A stretch of 27,862 nucleotides of DNA from a virus: positions 1-27,862 of the IMG/VR virus record IMGVR_UViG_3300034159_000063; one strand, given 5' to 3'. The notes beneath the pieces were generated by a model. It was not told the DNA's origin, searched no databases, and saw only the letters and a program-made list of their open reading frames with translations. Made by a program: the position numbers and the translations under genes. Shown here one piece after another: positions 12,000 to 18,264 of this stretch (the first letter of the stretch is position 1; every line of letters starts with the position of its first letter).

Positions 12000-12980
12000 A
12001 TGAGTTTACGCACACGCACCATACAGAAGCTCGTATCCCCCGAGTCGGTATCAGATCCGGTTGTCTTATCTGTGCCCTCTTCCCTTCCCCCCACCCCCAC
12101 CCCCGCAGCGACCTACCTGGCCCGCCTCGCGCCCGGCTCACAGCCCACGATGCGCGCCGCCCTGGCCGCCCTGGCCCGCCTCCTGCGCAGCCCCGACATC
12201 CACGCCTGCCCCTGGCATCTGCTGACCTACGCCCACACGGCCGCCCTGCGTGCCCAGTTGGCCGCATCGCTGGCGCCGGCGACGGCGAATAAGATCCTCG
12301 CTGCCCTGCGCGGCGTGCTGACCGAGTGCCGCCGTCTCGGCCTCATGGGCGCCGACGCCTGCGCGGCCGCGCGTGACATCGCCCCGGTGAAGGGCCGGCG
12401 CCTGCCCGCCGGGCGCGCCCTGGAAGCCGCCGAGATCTCGGCCCTGCTGCGCGCATGCAACGCCGACGCCTCCCCCCGTGGCCGACGCGACGCCGCGATC
12501 ATCGCCGTCGGCTACGCCGCCGGGCTGCGCCGCGCTGAGATCGTCGGCCTCTCGCTGGCAGACTACGAACCGGCCACGCGGGCGCTGACCGTGCGCCGGG
12601 GCAAGGGCAACGCCGCGCGCGTGGCCTACTTCGGCGCCGACTGGGCTGGCCTCATCGATGCCTGGGTCGCAGCGCGGGGCCGGCGCGGCGCGGCGCTCTT
12701 CGTCGGCGTGTCGCGCACGGGGCGGATCATCCCGCGTGGCCTGGCCGCATCCACGGTGCGCCAGATCTGCCTCGCACGCGGGGCGGAGGCCGGGATCGCC
12801 CGCTTCAGCCCTCACGACCTCAGGCGCAGTTTTATCAGCGACCTCCTAGACGCCGATGTGGATGCGCTGGCGGTGCAGGCCTGCGCCGGCCACGCGAACC
12901 TGGCAACCACCGGGCGCTACGACCGCCGGGGGGAGCGGGCGAAGCGGGCAGCGGTCGAGCGGCTGCGGATGCCCGCCTAG
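12000..12980 (+). CDS. int: Tyrosine recombinase (phage integrase), 326 aa
   Basis: All catalytic positions of the tyrosine recombinase/integrase fold are visible: R177 in 'AAGLRRAEIVGL', K202 in the beta-hairpin 'RRGKGNAAR', 'HDLRRSF' with H272 and R275, H298 in 'GHANLAT', and the nucleophile Y307 in 'TGRYDRRG'. An N-terminal arm or core-binding domain (about 35-115) includes 'PATANKILAALRGVLTECRRLGL'. The role is site-specific integration or excision. It starts at the ATG at 12000 with a weak ribosome site. Length and GC content fit the neighbourhood. The attP site is probably in the following non-coding stretch but cannot be located. Confidence 0.88.
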   Translation: MSLRTRTIQKLVSPESVSDPVVLSVPSSLPPTPTPAATYLARLAPGSQPTMRAALAALARLLRSPDIHACPWHLLTYAHTAALRAQLAASLAPATANKILAALRGVLTECRRLGLMGADACAAARDIAPVKGRRLPAGRALEAAEISALLRACNADASPRGRRDAAIIAVGYAAGLRRAEIVGLSLADYEPATRALTVRRGKGNAARVAYFGADWAGLIDAWVAARGRRGAALFVGVSRTGRIIPRGLAASTVRQICLARGAEAGIARFSPHDLRRSFISDLLDADVDALAVQACAGHANLATTGRYDRRGERAKRAAVERLRMPA

Positions 12981-13082
12981 CCCCGCCCCCCGGCGCGACG
13001 TGGCCCCTCGGCGCCCCGCCCCGGTGTCTCTGCCCGCGATGCGACCCGGCGCCGCTCAGCGAGGCGCACAGCAAGCCGGGGC

Positions 13083-13102
13083 CTTGCGCGGCGTGCTATG
13101 AT
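13083..13102 (+). promoter_or_regulatory. Recurrent promoter block, TGCTATGAT variant
   Basis: CTTGCGCGGCGTGCTATG (13083-13100) is repeated exactly at 13178-13195. The -10 here is TGCTATGAT (13094-13102). It lies 30 bp before the long stem-loop at 13132. Confidence 0.6.
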
Positions 13103-13131
13103 GCGGCATCGATAGCCTACTCGACAAGACG

Positions 13132-13170
13132 AGGCCCAGCGCGAGCCGCCACGCTTACCGCGCTGGGCTT
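13132..13170 (+). other. 11-bp stem-loop with 17-nt loop
   Basis: AGGCCCAGCGC (13132-13142) and GCGCTGGGCTT (13160-13170) pair along 11 bp with one G-U in RNA. It lies between the two identical promoter blocks. No T-run follows. It may be a transcript leader or an attenuator of the first promoter. Confidence 0.6.
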
Positions 13171-13177
13171 CGGCGAT

Positions 13178-13197
13178 CTTGCGCGGCGTGCTATGCT
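13178..13197 (+). promoter_or_regulatory. Recurrent promoter block, TGCTATGCT
   Basis: An exact 18-bp repeat of the block at 13083, completed as TGCTATGCT (13189-13197). It would start an RNA near 13204, running into the structured non-coding stretch. Confidence 0.6.
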
Positions 13198-13314
13198 AGT
13201 GCCTAGCTGGTACCTGGACGACTCGCGGGCGTGCGTCACACCAGGGCCGGCGCCAATACCAAACCCCATGGCTCAGGGGTCAAGCCCAGGGGGAGCCGGT
13301 GGAAATCCGGCGCA

Positions 13315-13398
13315 TGGATAGCTCGATAGGATTGGAGCACGGCGTTCGTTTCGTCGGGCGCATCGTGTACAGCGGGGCAGATCCGCAGCTATCCACCA
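13315..13398 (+). ncRNA. tRNA-like cloverleaf candidate ending in CCACCA
   Basis: A perfect 9-bp pair TGGATAGCT (13315-13323) / AGCTATCCA (13387-13395) is followed by CCA, so the end reads CCACCA. Inside lie a CGGCG/CGTCG stem with a 7-nt loop and a GCGG/CCGC stem with a 7-nt loop. It lacks the TTCRANTCC T-loop and a normal position 37, so it is not a standard tRNA. It may be a tRNA-like RNA domain, or chance. Confidence 0.35.
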
Positions 13399-13537
13399 AT
13401 GCCCACAAAAACGCGCAGGCGTAGACGCAGGATACTGAGGGCAGACAGGGCCGACCGCGCGCGATACCCTGTTCGGGGCTGCCAGCGCCCCATCAGCTGG
13501 CCGGGAGTCCTGATACCAGCTACGCCACTTGGCCCGG

Positions 13538-13592
13538 AGGGGCGCGCGGACAACGCCCCTCACCCGCGCCCCGGCTCCGATAGCCGGGGCGC
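13538..13592 (+). other. Two adjacent perfect GC stem-loops
   Basis: AGGGGCG (13538-13544) with CGCCCCT (13554-13560), 9-nt loop. GCGCCCCGGCT (13566-13576), 5-nt loop, AGCCGGGGCGC (13582-13592). The second is very stable but has no T-run, so it is not a typical terminator. Confidence 0.65.
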
Positions 13593-13649
13593 CCCCACCG
13601 AAGCCAAAGGCCGACTATGGGCCAACGGCGATATACGATGCATCGGCAC

Positions 13650-13683
13650 AACGCCCCTCCCTGCCAGCCAGGGAGGGGGCGTT
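13650..13683 (+). other. Long stem-loop before the lysis promoter
   Basis: AACGCCCCTCCCTG (13650-13663) pairs with CAGGGAGGGGGCGTT (13669-13683) with one bulged G and a 5-nt loop. It is preceded by the palindrome CGATGCATCG (13636-13645). It is probably the 3' end of the upstream non-coding transcript, though T-poor. Confidence 0.55.
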
Positions 13684-13705
13684 GCTGCGTGCGACGAGAC
13701 GCCCG

Positions 13706-13714
13706 TGCTATACT
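13706..13714 (+). promoter_or_regulatory. TGCTATACT extended -10 before the lysis genes
   Basis: TGn-extended -10, preceded by GACGCCCG, a looser version of the recurrent block. A transcript would start about 13720, inside the stem-loop at 13718, and lead to the endolysin. Confidence 0.55.
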
Positions 13715-13717
13715 GCG

Positions 13718-13772
13718 ATCACGGTACAGGGCGCGCGGAAAGCGATGCCTGTACCGTGATATGCGCCGCGCG
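13718..13772 (+). other. Stem-loop with possible pseudoknot or alternative pairing in the endolysin leader
   Basis: Perfect 13-bp stem ATCACGGTACAGG (13718-13730) / CCTGTACCGTGAT (13748-13760) with a 17-nt loop. Loop bases CGCGCGG (13732-13738) are complementary to CCGCGCG (13766-13772) just downstream. The 5-nt linker is short for a 13-bp stem, so the second pairing may be an alternative rather than a simultaneous pseudoknot. The ribosome site of the endolysin lies 16 nt further. Confidence 0.6.
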
Positions 13773-13799
13773 TCCTGGCCCCTCGTCAGGAGCAGCGTC

Positions 13800-14456
13800 A
13801 TGCCCCCCGATCTCTCCCTCGTGTCCGCCCCTCGCATCGCCCGCCCCGCGTTCGCCGCCGTCCTCTCGGCGGCGCACAGCCCCGCCGCGCCATACGCCGA
13901 CTCCTGCTACGCCGCCATTACGGCGCAGGGCATTGACCCCGCCGTGGGGCTGGCGATGTTTCGCCACGAGTCGGGCTGCGGCTGCGCTGGCGTGGCCGCA
14001 CGCACCCGCAACTGGGGCAACCTCAGGAAGAGCATGGGCCGCGCGCACCACGTCGCCGACGGCTGGGCCTGGTACTCGACGTGGGCCGATGGCGCCGCCG
14101 ACTGGGCGCTGCTGATGCGCGCCTACGTCGGGCGCGGCGTGGCCACCGTGCGCGCCGCCATCCCCGTCTACGCCCCGCCCTCGGACGGCAACGCCCCCTC
14201 GGCCTACATTGAGGCCGTCCTGGCCGCCGTCGCCTCCTGGCAGGACGCCGCCGACCCGTGGCGGGAGTGGGGCGACACGTATCCGCTGCCAGCGGCGGAG
14301 CGCGGCTTCGCGATCCCGCTGCGCTGGGCGCAGGATGGCAACCTCGGCGCGGCCACATCCGAGGAGATCGCGGTGCTGGTCGGCGCCGGGCGGCTCTTCG
14401 AGCGCGGCGCGATCCTCTGGATTCGGGCCAGCAATGCGACCAAGGTGTTTCGGTGA
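13800..14456 (+). CDS. Endolysin, glucosaminidase/lysozyme-like, 218 aa
   Basis: The ATG at 13800 has AGGAG 7 nt upstream. The fold resembles glucosaminidase-type peptidoglycan hydrolases: 'GIDPAVGLAMFRHESGCG' with the probable catalytic Glu in FRHES, 'RTRNWGNLRKSMG' (the N-W-G-N-L motif after the active site) and 'WYSTWADGAADWALLMRAYV' (the D-x-x-W-x-x-L helix). It cleaves cell-wall glycan at the end of infection by family analogy. A C-terminal 60-residue region may be a wall-binding part. No signal peptide is visible, so release depends on the holin-like protein two genes downstream. Confidence 0.75.
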   Translation: MPPDLSLVSAPRIARPAFAAVLSAAHSPAAPYADSCYAAITAQGIDPAVGLAMFRHESGCGCAGVAARTRNWGNLRKSMGRAHHVADGWAWYSTWADGAADWALLMRAYVGRGVATVRAAIPVYAPPSDGNAPSAYIEAVLAAVASWQDAADPWREWGDTYPLPAAERGFAIPLRWAQDGNLGAATSEEIAVLVGAGRLFERGAILWIRASNATKVFR

Positions 14457-14462
14457 TCGCCA

Positions 14463-14825
14463 ATGAGTCACAGCGATGCCCGCCGGCAGCTTGCGCAGAT
14501 GCGGGCGCAGCTCCGACTCGACCCGAGCAATAAGTGGCTTTCGGTGGAGATCGCCCTAACGGCGCGCACGCAGCGCCACCTGGAGCGCGCCGAGTCTGCG
14601 GGCACCCTGGAGCCGCTGCCCGCCCTGATCGCCAAGCTGGCGCAGGGCCAGATCACCGCAGACACGGCGGGCTCTGCGATCACCCGCGACCTCTCACTAG
14701 CCTCGCAGGTCGCCGCCGTCTCGCTGGGCGGCGCGCAGACGGGCGACGTGCGCATCGGCGACGTGGCCGGCGGGAGCATCTACCACATCTACCTGGGAGG
14801 GCCGACCGATGACCACCGGCGATGA
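14463..14825 (+). CDS. Hypothetical protein in the lysis cassette, 120 aa
   Basis: The ATG at 14463 follows GGTGA a few bases upstream. The first 60 residues are helical and basic (SDARRQLAQMRAQLRLDP). The tail carries 'TGDVRIGDVAGGSIYHIYLGG', a Gly-rich beta repeat-like motif that also occurs before effector-type domains in some bacterial signalling proteins (a weak resemblance). It lies between endolysin and holin and overlaps the holin start. No family recognised. Confidence 0.5.
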   Translation: MSHSDARRQLAQMRAQLRLDPSNKWLSVEIALTARTQRHLERAESAGTLEPLPALIAKLAQGQITADTAGSAITRDLSLASQVAAVSLGGAQTGDVRIGDVAGGSIYHIYLGGPTDDHRR

Positions 14826-15078
14826 CACGCTGGCCGCCGAGATGATCGGCCTGCTGCGCGATATCAAGGGCCAGCAGGACACGCAGGCGCAGAAGAGCAG
14901 TGCGCTGGAGCGGGCCATGCTGGCGCTGAACCAGGGCTTCAGCGACCTCAACGATCGCCGCCTCTCGGCGCAGGCCGCAGCCACGAAGGGCCTGGCCGGC
15001 GCCGTCTGGGGCCTCTCCGCCGCCATCCTGATCGCAGGGGGCCTCATCGCCGCCGCGATCACCTGGGGGATCCGATGA
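14809..15078 (+). CDS. Holin-like membrane protein, 89 aa
   Basis: N-terminal helical region with heptads (LLRDIKGQQDTQAQKSSALERAMLAL), then one transmembrane segment at about 63-86 (GLAGAVWGLSAAILIAGGLIAAAITW). This coiled-coil plus single C-terminal membrane helix resembles XhlA-type hemolysin/holin proteins that assist phage lysis. It sits in the lysis cassette directly after the endolysin and one small gene. It could alternatively be a membrane-anchored accessory lysis protein. Confidence 0.6.
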   Translation: MTTGDDTLAAEMIGLLRDIKGQQDTQAQKSSALERAMLALNQGFSDLNDRRLSAQAAATKGLAGAVWGLSAAILIAGGLIAAAITWGIR

Positions 15079-15290
15079 ACCCGATCTATACGCCCTACGG
15101 CGTCGCCCCCGCCGAGGCCGCGCCGGCGCCGGATGTCCAGGCGCAGCTGCGGGCGCTCTGCGGCGACATGGCGCTCATTGAGGCCGACGTGAGCCGACTC
15201 ACCGCCATCGTCGACTCCGTGCTGCGCCGGCTCACGGTGCTGGAGCGGCGCGAGCTGGCCCGCCGCCGCCGCCGGGGCGCGCCGAGATGA
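15075..15290 (+). CDS. Hypothetical small protein, 71 aa
   Basis: The ATG at 15075 overlaps the upstream stop. Pro/Ala-rich start, then a helix (QAQLRALCGDMALIEADVSRLTAIVDSVLRRL) and an Arg-rich tail (ARRRRRGAPR). A basic tail after a coiled coil is typical of small virion or regulatory proteins. No family recognised. Confidence 0.5.
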   Translation: MNPIYTPYGVAPAEAAPAPDVQAQLRALCGDMALIEADVSRLTAIVDSVLRRLTVLERRELARRRRRGAPR

Positions 15291-15634
15291 GCACCGCGGA
15301 CGACTTCGCACGCTGGGCACTGGCCACCTCGGCGCTCGAGGAGGCGCGCCGCCGCGATCTGCCCCCGGCGCAGATCGCCGACATGCTGCGCATCTCACAT
15401 GAGACGACGGAGACCCTGCTGCGCGGGATCGTCGCCACGATGCGGCGCTACGAGCGGGCGCTGGACCGCGCCACCACCGCCGCCACCGCGCAGATCGACG
15501 CCGACAGCCAGCGCGCCTGGCGCCGACTCGACGCCCACGCCGCGCGCCTGGAGGTCATCGAGTCGACACTGGCCGATGCGGCACTGGCGGTCATTGAGGC
15601 TACGCTGGCCGCTGAGGCCGAGGCGCAGACGTGA
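15287..15634 (+). CDS. Hypothetical protein, 115 aa
   Basis: The ATG at 15287 overlaps the upstream stop. 'DLPPAQIADMLRISHETTETLLRGI' has helix-turn-helix spacing (IADMLRIS, then ETTETLLRGI), followed by a long Ala/Arg/Asp helix. DNA binding is a possible reading and not a family match. The gene belongs to the same overlapping series leading to the terminase. Confidence 0.5.
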   Translation: MSTADDFARWALATSALEEARRRDLPPAQIADMLRISHETTETLLRGIVATMRRYERALDRATTAATAQIDADSQRAWRRLDAHAARLEVIESTLADAALAVIEATLAAEAEAQT

Positions 15635-15849
15635 TCGAGGGCCTCGATAGTATCTGGATGGAGACCGCCATGCGAGCCGCCGAGAGCATCGTCTTCGAGC
15701 GACCAAGCTGGATACAGGATGTCGACTGGCAGTGCCTCATCGCCCGCCTGCGCGCCGTCGCCGCCGAAGAGGAGCTGCGGATCGACAAAGAGCGCTGCGA
15801 GGCGGCGATGCGGGCGCGGCCCGTCGCCGTGGAGGCTCCGACGCAATGA
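15631..15849 (+). CDS. Hypothetical protein, 72 aa
   Basis: GTG at 15631 overlaps the upstream stop (GTGA). Mostly helical (ETAMRAAESIVFERPSW, then a helix rich in Glu and Arg). One Cys pair (WQCLIARLRAV, RCEAAMRAR) could bind metal or be incidental. No family recognised. Confidence 0.45.
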   Translation: MIEGLDSIWMETAMRAAESIVFERPSWIQDVDWQCLIARLRAVAAEEELRIDKERCEAAMRARPVAVEAPTQ

Positions 15850-16088
15850 CCACGAACCGCGCCGCGCTGCTCGGCCTGCCCCTGGTCCACGCCGCCGATG
15901 CCATCGCCGAGGCGTCGAGCCCGGCGCTCGCCGAGGCCCTGCTGCGCTGGGCCGAGCTGCTCGTCGAGCGGCTCGACGCCCGCAACGCGGCGGCGCTGCT
16001 GCGCGGCGTGGCGCGGATGCGCAGGATGGAGGATCGCATGGATATCAGCGATCTCATCGTGTTCTATGACCCGCTGAGCCCGTATTAA
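15846..16088 (+). CDS. Hypothetical helical protein, 80 aa
   Basis: The ATG at 15846 overlaps the upstream stop. Almost entirely alpha-helical and Ala-rich (AIAEASSPALAEALLRWAELLVERL, AALLRGVARMRR), ending DPLSPY. It closes the small-gene series; a 42-bp spacer separates it from the terminase. No family recognised. Confidence 0.5.
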   Translation: MTTNRAALLGLPLVHAADAIAEASSPALAEALLRWAELLVERLDARNAAALLRGVARMRRMEDRMDISDLIVFYDPLSPY

Positions 16089-16130
16089 ATACTTCGGATT
16101 TCTTCGGAAATGTTCGACTTTGAGGACTCT

Positions 16131-16865
16131 ATGAGCGACACCACGCCACAACCTACGACCCCGCTCACACCCCAGGAGCGCTACGACGCGGCGCTGGCCG
16201 CGCTCCAGGCGAAGCAGCGCAAATTCGTCGCGCACTACCTGGCCAGCCTCAACGCCAGCCAGGCGGCCCGGCAGGCCGGCTACAGCGAGAAGACCGCCGG
16301 ACAGATCGGCTACCAGCTACTTCAAAAAACTTCAATCTCCACAGCCGTTTCCGCCGGCATGGCCCTCCAGGCGATGCCCGCTGAGGAGATCCTGGCCCGC
16401 CTCAGCGCCCATGCGCGGGGCGACATGGGCGACTTCCTACGGGTCGATGAAGAGGAAATCCAGGTTTCATGGTCGGTACTGGAGCTGCCTGCCGACCGTG
16501 ACGGGAACCCGGACCTCTCAGGGACGATCTACGACCTGGCCAAGCAACAGATCGTGAAGCCGACCCAGCGAATCCTGCACACGGCGACGGTCACGCGATC
16601 CGTCGCCCGGCTCGATCTGCTGGCGGCCGGGAAGGCCGGGAAGCTCGGCCTGGTCAAGAAGTACAGCCTCGACGAGGACACGGGCAAGGTCGGCATTGAG
16701 CTCTACGATGCACAGGCCGCGCTGGCGAAGCTCGGCGAGCATCAGGGCCTCTGGGGCAAGGGGGCCGACATCCTCAAGCTGATCGACCTGTCCAAGCTCT
16801 CGCCAGAGCAGCTGGAGCGCATCGCCAAAGGAGATGATCCGCTTGCTGTCCTACTCGACAAGTAG
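16131..16865 (+). CDS. terS: Terminase small subunit, 244 aa
   Basis: The start is the ATG at 16131 (GAGG 5 nt upstream), and not the in-frame ATG at 16110, which has no ribosome site. 'KQRKFVAHYLASLNASQAARQAGYSEKTAGQIGYQLL' is the classic helix-turn-helix of terminase small subunits that bind the packaging site, with the N-A-S-Q-A-A-R-x-A-G-Y core. 'MALQAMPAEEILARLSAHARGDMGDFL' follows, as in the family. The C-terminal half is larger than in minimal small subunits. It overlaps the large-subunit start by 32 nt. Confidence 0.88.
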   Translation: MSDTTPQPTTPLTPQERYDAALAALQAKQRKFVAHYLASLNASQAARQAGYSEKTAGQIGYQLLQKTSISTAVSAGMALQAMPAEEILARLSAHARGDMGDFLRVDEEEIQVSWSVLELPADRDGNPDLSGTIYDLAKQQIVKPTQRILHTATVTRSVARLDLLAAGKAGKLGLVKKYSLDEDTGKVGIELYDAQAALAKLGEHQGLWGKGADILKLIDLSKLSPEQLERIAKGDDPLAVLLDK

Positions 16866-18264
16866 CCTTCAGCTGCGCGCCCAGGCCGAGCTGGAGCGCC
16901 GGCGCCGTGTGAGCGCATCGCCCAAGGAGCCGGGCGGCGATCTCGCGGCCTACGTCGAGTCGACGACCCCGCTGCGCCTTGAGCCCTGGCAGCGCATCCT
17001 CACCGCCCGCCTTGGGCAGCTGCGCCACCAGGTCGGCCAGCGCCTGCTGATTCACGGCCCGCCCCAGTTCGGGAAGTCGATCATCATCAGCCAGCGCTTC
17101 CCGGCCTGGCTGCTGGGCGAAGCCCCGCTTCGGCGCGTACGCATCGCCTGCTACAATGTGAGCCACGCGATCCGCTTCTCCGGCGTCTGCCTCGATCTGC
17201 TGCGCGAGACGGCGCGGGGCGATGCATCACCGCCCGCCGTCGCCAGCAAAGAGGAGTGGTCAACGCGGGCAAGGATGGGCCTGCGCGACGCCAACCCGAG
17301 CATGAAGGCCCTCGGGCTCGGCACGGGATTCACCGGCCTCGGCGTGGATGACCTGATCATCGACGACCCCTACAAGAATGCCCAGGAGGCCAGAAGCCCG
17401 GCCCACACGGTGATGCTGCACGACTGGTGGCAACAGGTCGTGCTGAGCCGGCTCAACCCGTCAGCCAACGCGGTCGTGATGTTCCACCGCTGGTGGGAGG
17501 GCGACTTCGCCGGGTGGCTGATTGAGCAGGGCGGCTGGGAGGTGCTGCGCTTCCCGGCGCTGGCCGATGGCGGCCCGGATGACCCCACGGGCCGTGCCAT
17601 CGGCGAGCCGCTCAGCCCGCGCTTCGATGCCGCCTTCCTGGCAGACAAGCGAGCGAAGATGGGTACGGCGTTTGAGGCCATGTACCAGGGAACGCCCTAT
17701 CCCGCCGAGGGCGCGATGTTTAAGGCGGGCAAGGCGCAGTTCGTGGATGTCGCGCCGGCTGGCGATGATGTGCAGTGGGTGCGGCGCTGGGACGTGGGCG
17801 CCACGGCGGGCGCGGGTGATTACACGGTCGGCGTGCTGATGTGGCGCACCGGAGCGGGGCGCTACGGCGTGGCCGACGTGGAGCGCGGGCAGTGGGACAC
17901 CGATGAGCGCGACGCGAAGATCAAAGAGACCGCCGAGACCGACCGCAGCGCCGGCCGCCACGTGCTGCACCTGCTGCCGCAGGACCCGGGCGCGGCCGGC
18001 AAGAGCCAGGCGCTCGCCTTCACCCGCCTGCTCGACGGGTTCTGGGTCGATACCGAGATCGAGACCGGCGACAAGGTAACGCGGGCTGACCCGCTCAGCT
18101 CACAGTGGAACGCCGGCAACGTGGACATGGTGCGGGCGCACTGGAACAAGGCGTTCCTCGACGAGCTGCTGGCGTTCCCGCGCGGGCGCAATGACGACCA
18201 GGTAGACGGCGGCAGCGGCGCATACAACCGCCTCGCCACCGCAGGAGGCTGGGGCCTTGCCTAA
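16834..18264 (+). CDS. terL: Terminase large subunit, 476 aa
   Basis: ATPase domain: Walker A 'GPPQFGKS' at 75-82 and Walker B 'DDLIIDDP' at 172-179. Nuclease domain (RNase H fold, about 310-470): 'WVRRWDVGATAGAGDYTVGV' with the first Asp and 'NDDQVDGG' near the end. It cuts concatemeric DNA and powers packaging. The ATG at 16834 has its AAAGGAG directly adjacent (too close), so a TTG at 16843, 9 nt past that site, is an alternative start. Shares 32 nt with the small subunit gene. Confidence 0.9.
   Translation: MIRLLSYSTSSLQLRAQAELERRRRVSASPKEPGGDLAAYVESTTPLRLEPWQRILTARLGQLRHQVGQRLLIHGPPQFGKSIIISQRFPAWLLGEAPLRRVRIACYNVSHAIRFSGVCLDLLRETARGDASPPAVASKEEWSTRARMGLRDANPSMKALGLGTGFTGLGVDDLIIDDPYKNAQEARSPAHTVMLHDWWQQVVLSRLNPSANAVVMFHRWWEGDFAGWLIEQGGWEVLRFPALADGGPDDPTGRAIGEPLSPRFDAAFLADKRAKMGTAFEAMYQGTPYPAEGAMFKAGKAQFVDVAPAGDDVQWVRRWDVGATAGAGDYTVGVLMWRTGAGRYGVADVERGQWDTDERDAKIKETAETDRSAGRHVLHLLPQDPGAAGKSQALAFTRLLDGFWVDTEIETGDKVTRADPLSSQWNAGNVDMVRAHWNKAFLDELLAFPRGRNDDQVDGGSGAYNRLATAGGWGLA

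Larger units (their letters stand above)
12981..13799 (+). ncRNA. Non-coding, highly structured region with tandem promoters (possible large phage RNA)
   Basis: About 820 bp without a convincing gene. It carries three promoter-like TGCTATRMT elements (13094, 13189, 13706) and at least ten local hairpins. The list includes CCTGG...CCAGG near 13213 and 13241, ACCCC-n8-GGGGT near 13262, GCCGG-n7-CCGGC near 13295, TGCCC/GGGCA at 13400 and 13439, ACAGGG/CCCTGT near 13445 and 13466, AGCTGG/CCAGCT near 13495 and 13516, and the large stems listed separately. Density, lack of stop-free conserved frame and own promoters suggest one or more structured RNAs, of the kind known from phages as GOLLD or ROOL. 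Identity with those families is not shown. The attP site may also lie here. Confidence 0.4.

Noticed and set aside
12981-13080. attP core sequence
   Set aside because: The spot after the integrase is right, but no repeat or bacterial tRNA-gene end could be recognised without the host genome.
13460-13545. A tRNA on the minus strand with 'GTAGCTGGTATC'
   Set aside because: The D-arm-like piece is not supported by an acceptor stem or T-arm, and the region folds better as local hairpins.
13800-14456. Start of the endolysin at the far upstream ATG 13617
   Set aside because: The upstream codons lie in the hairpin-rich leader and before the promoter; AGGAG precedes 13800.
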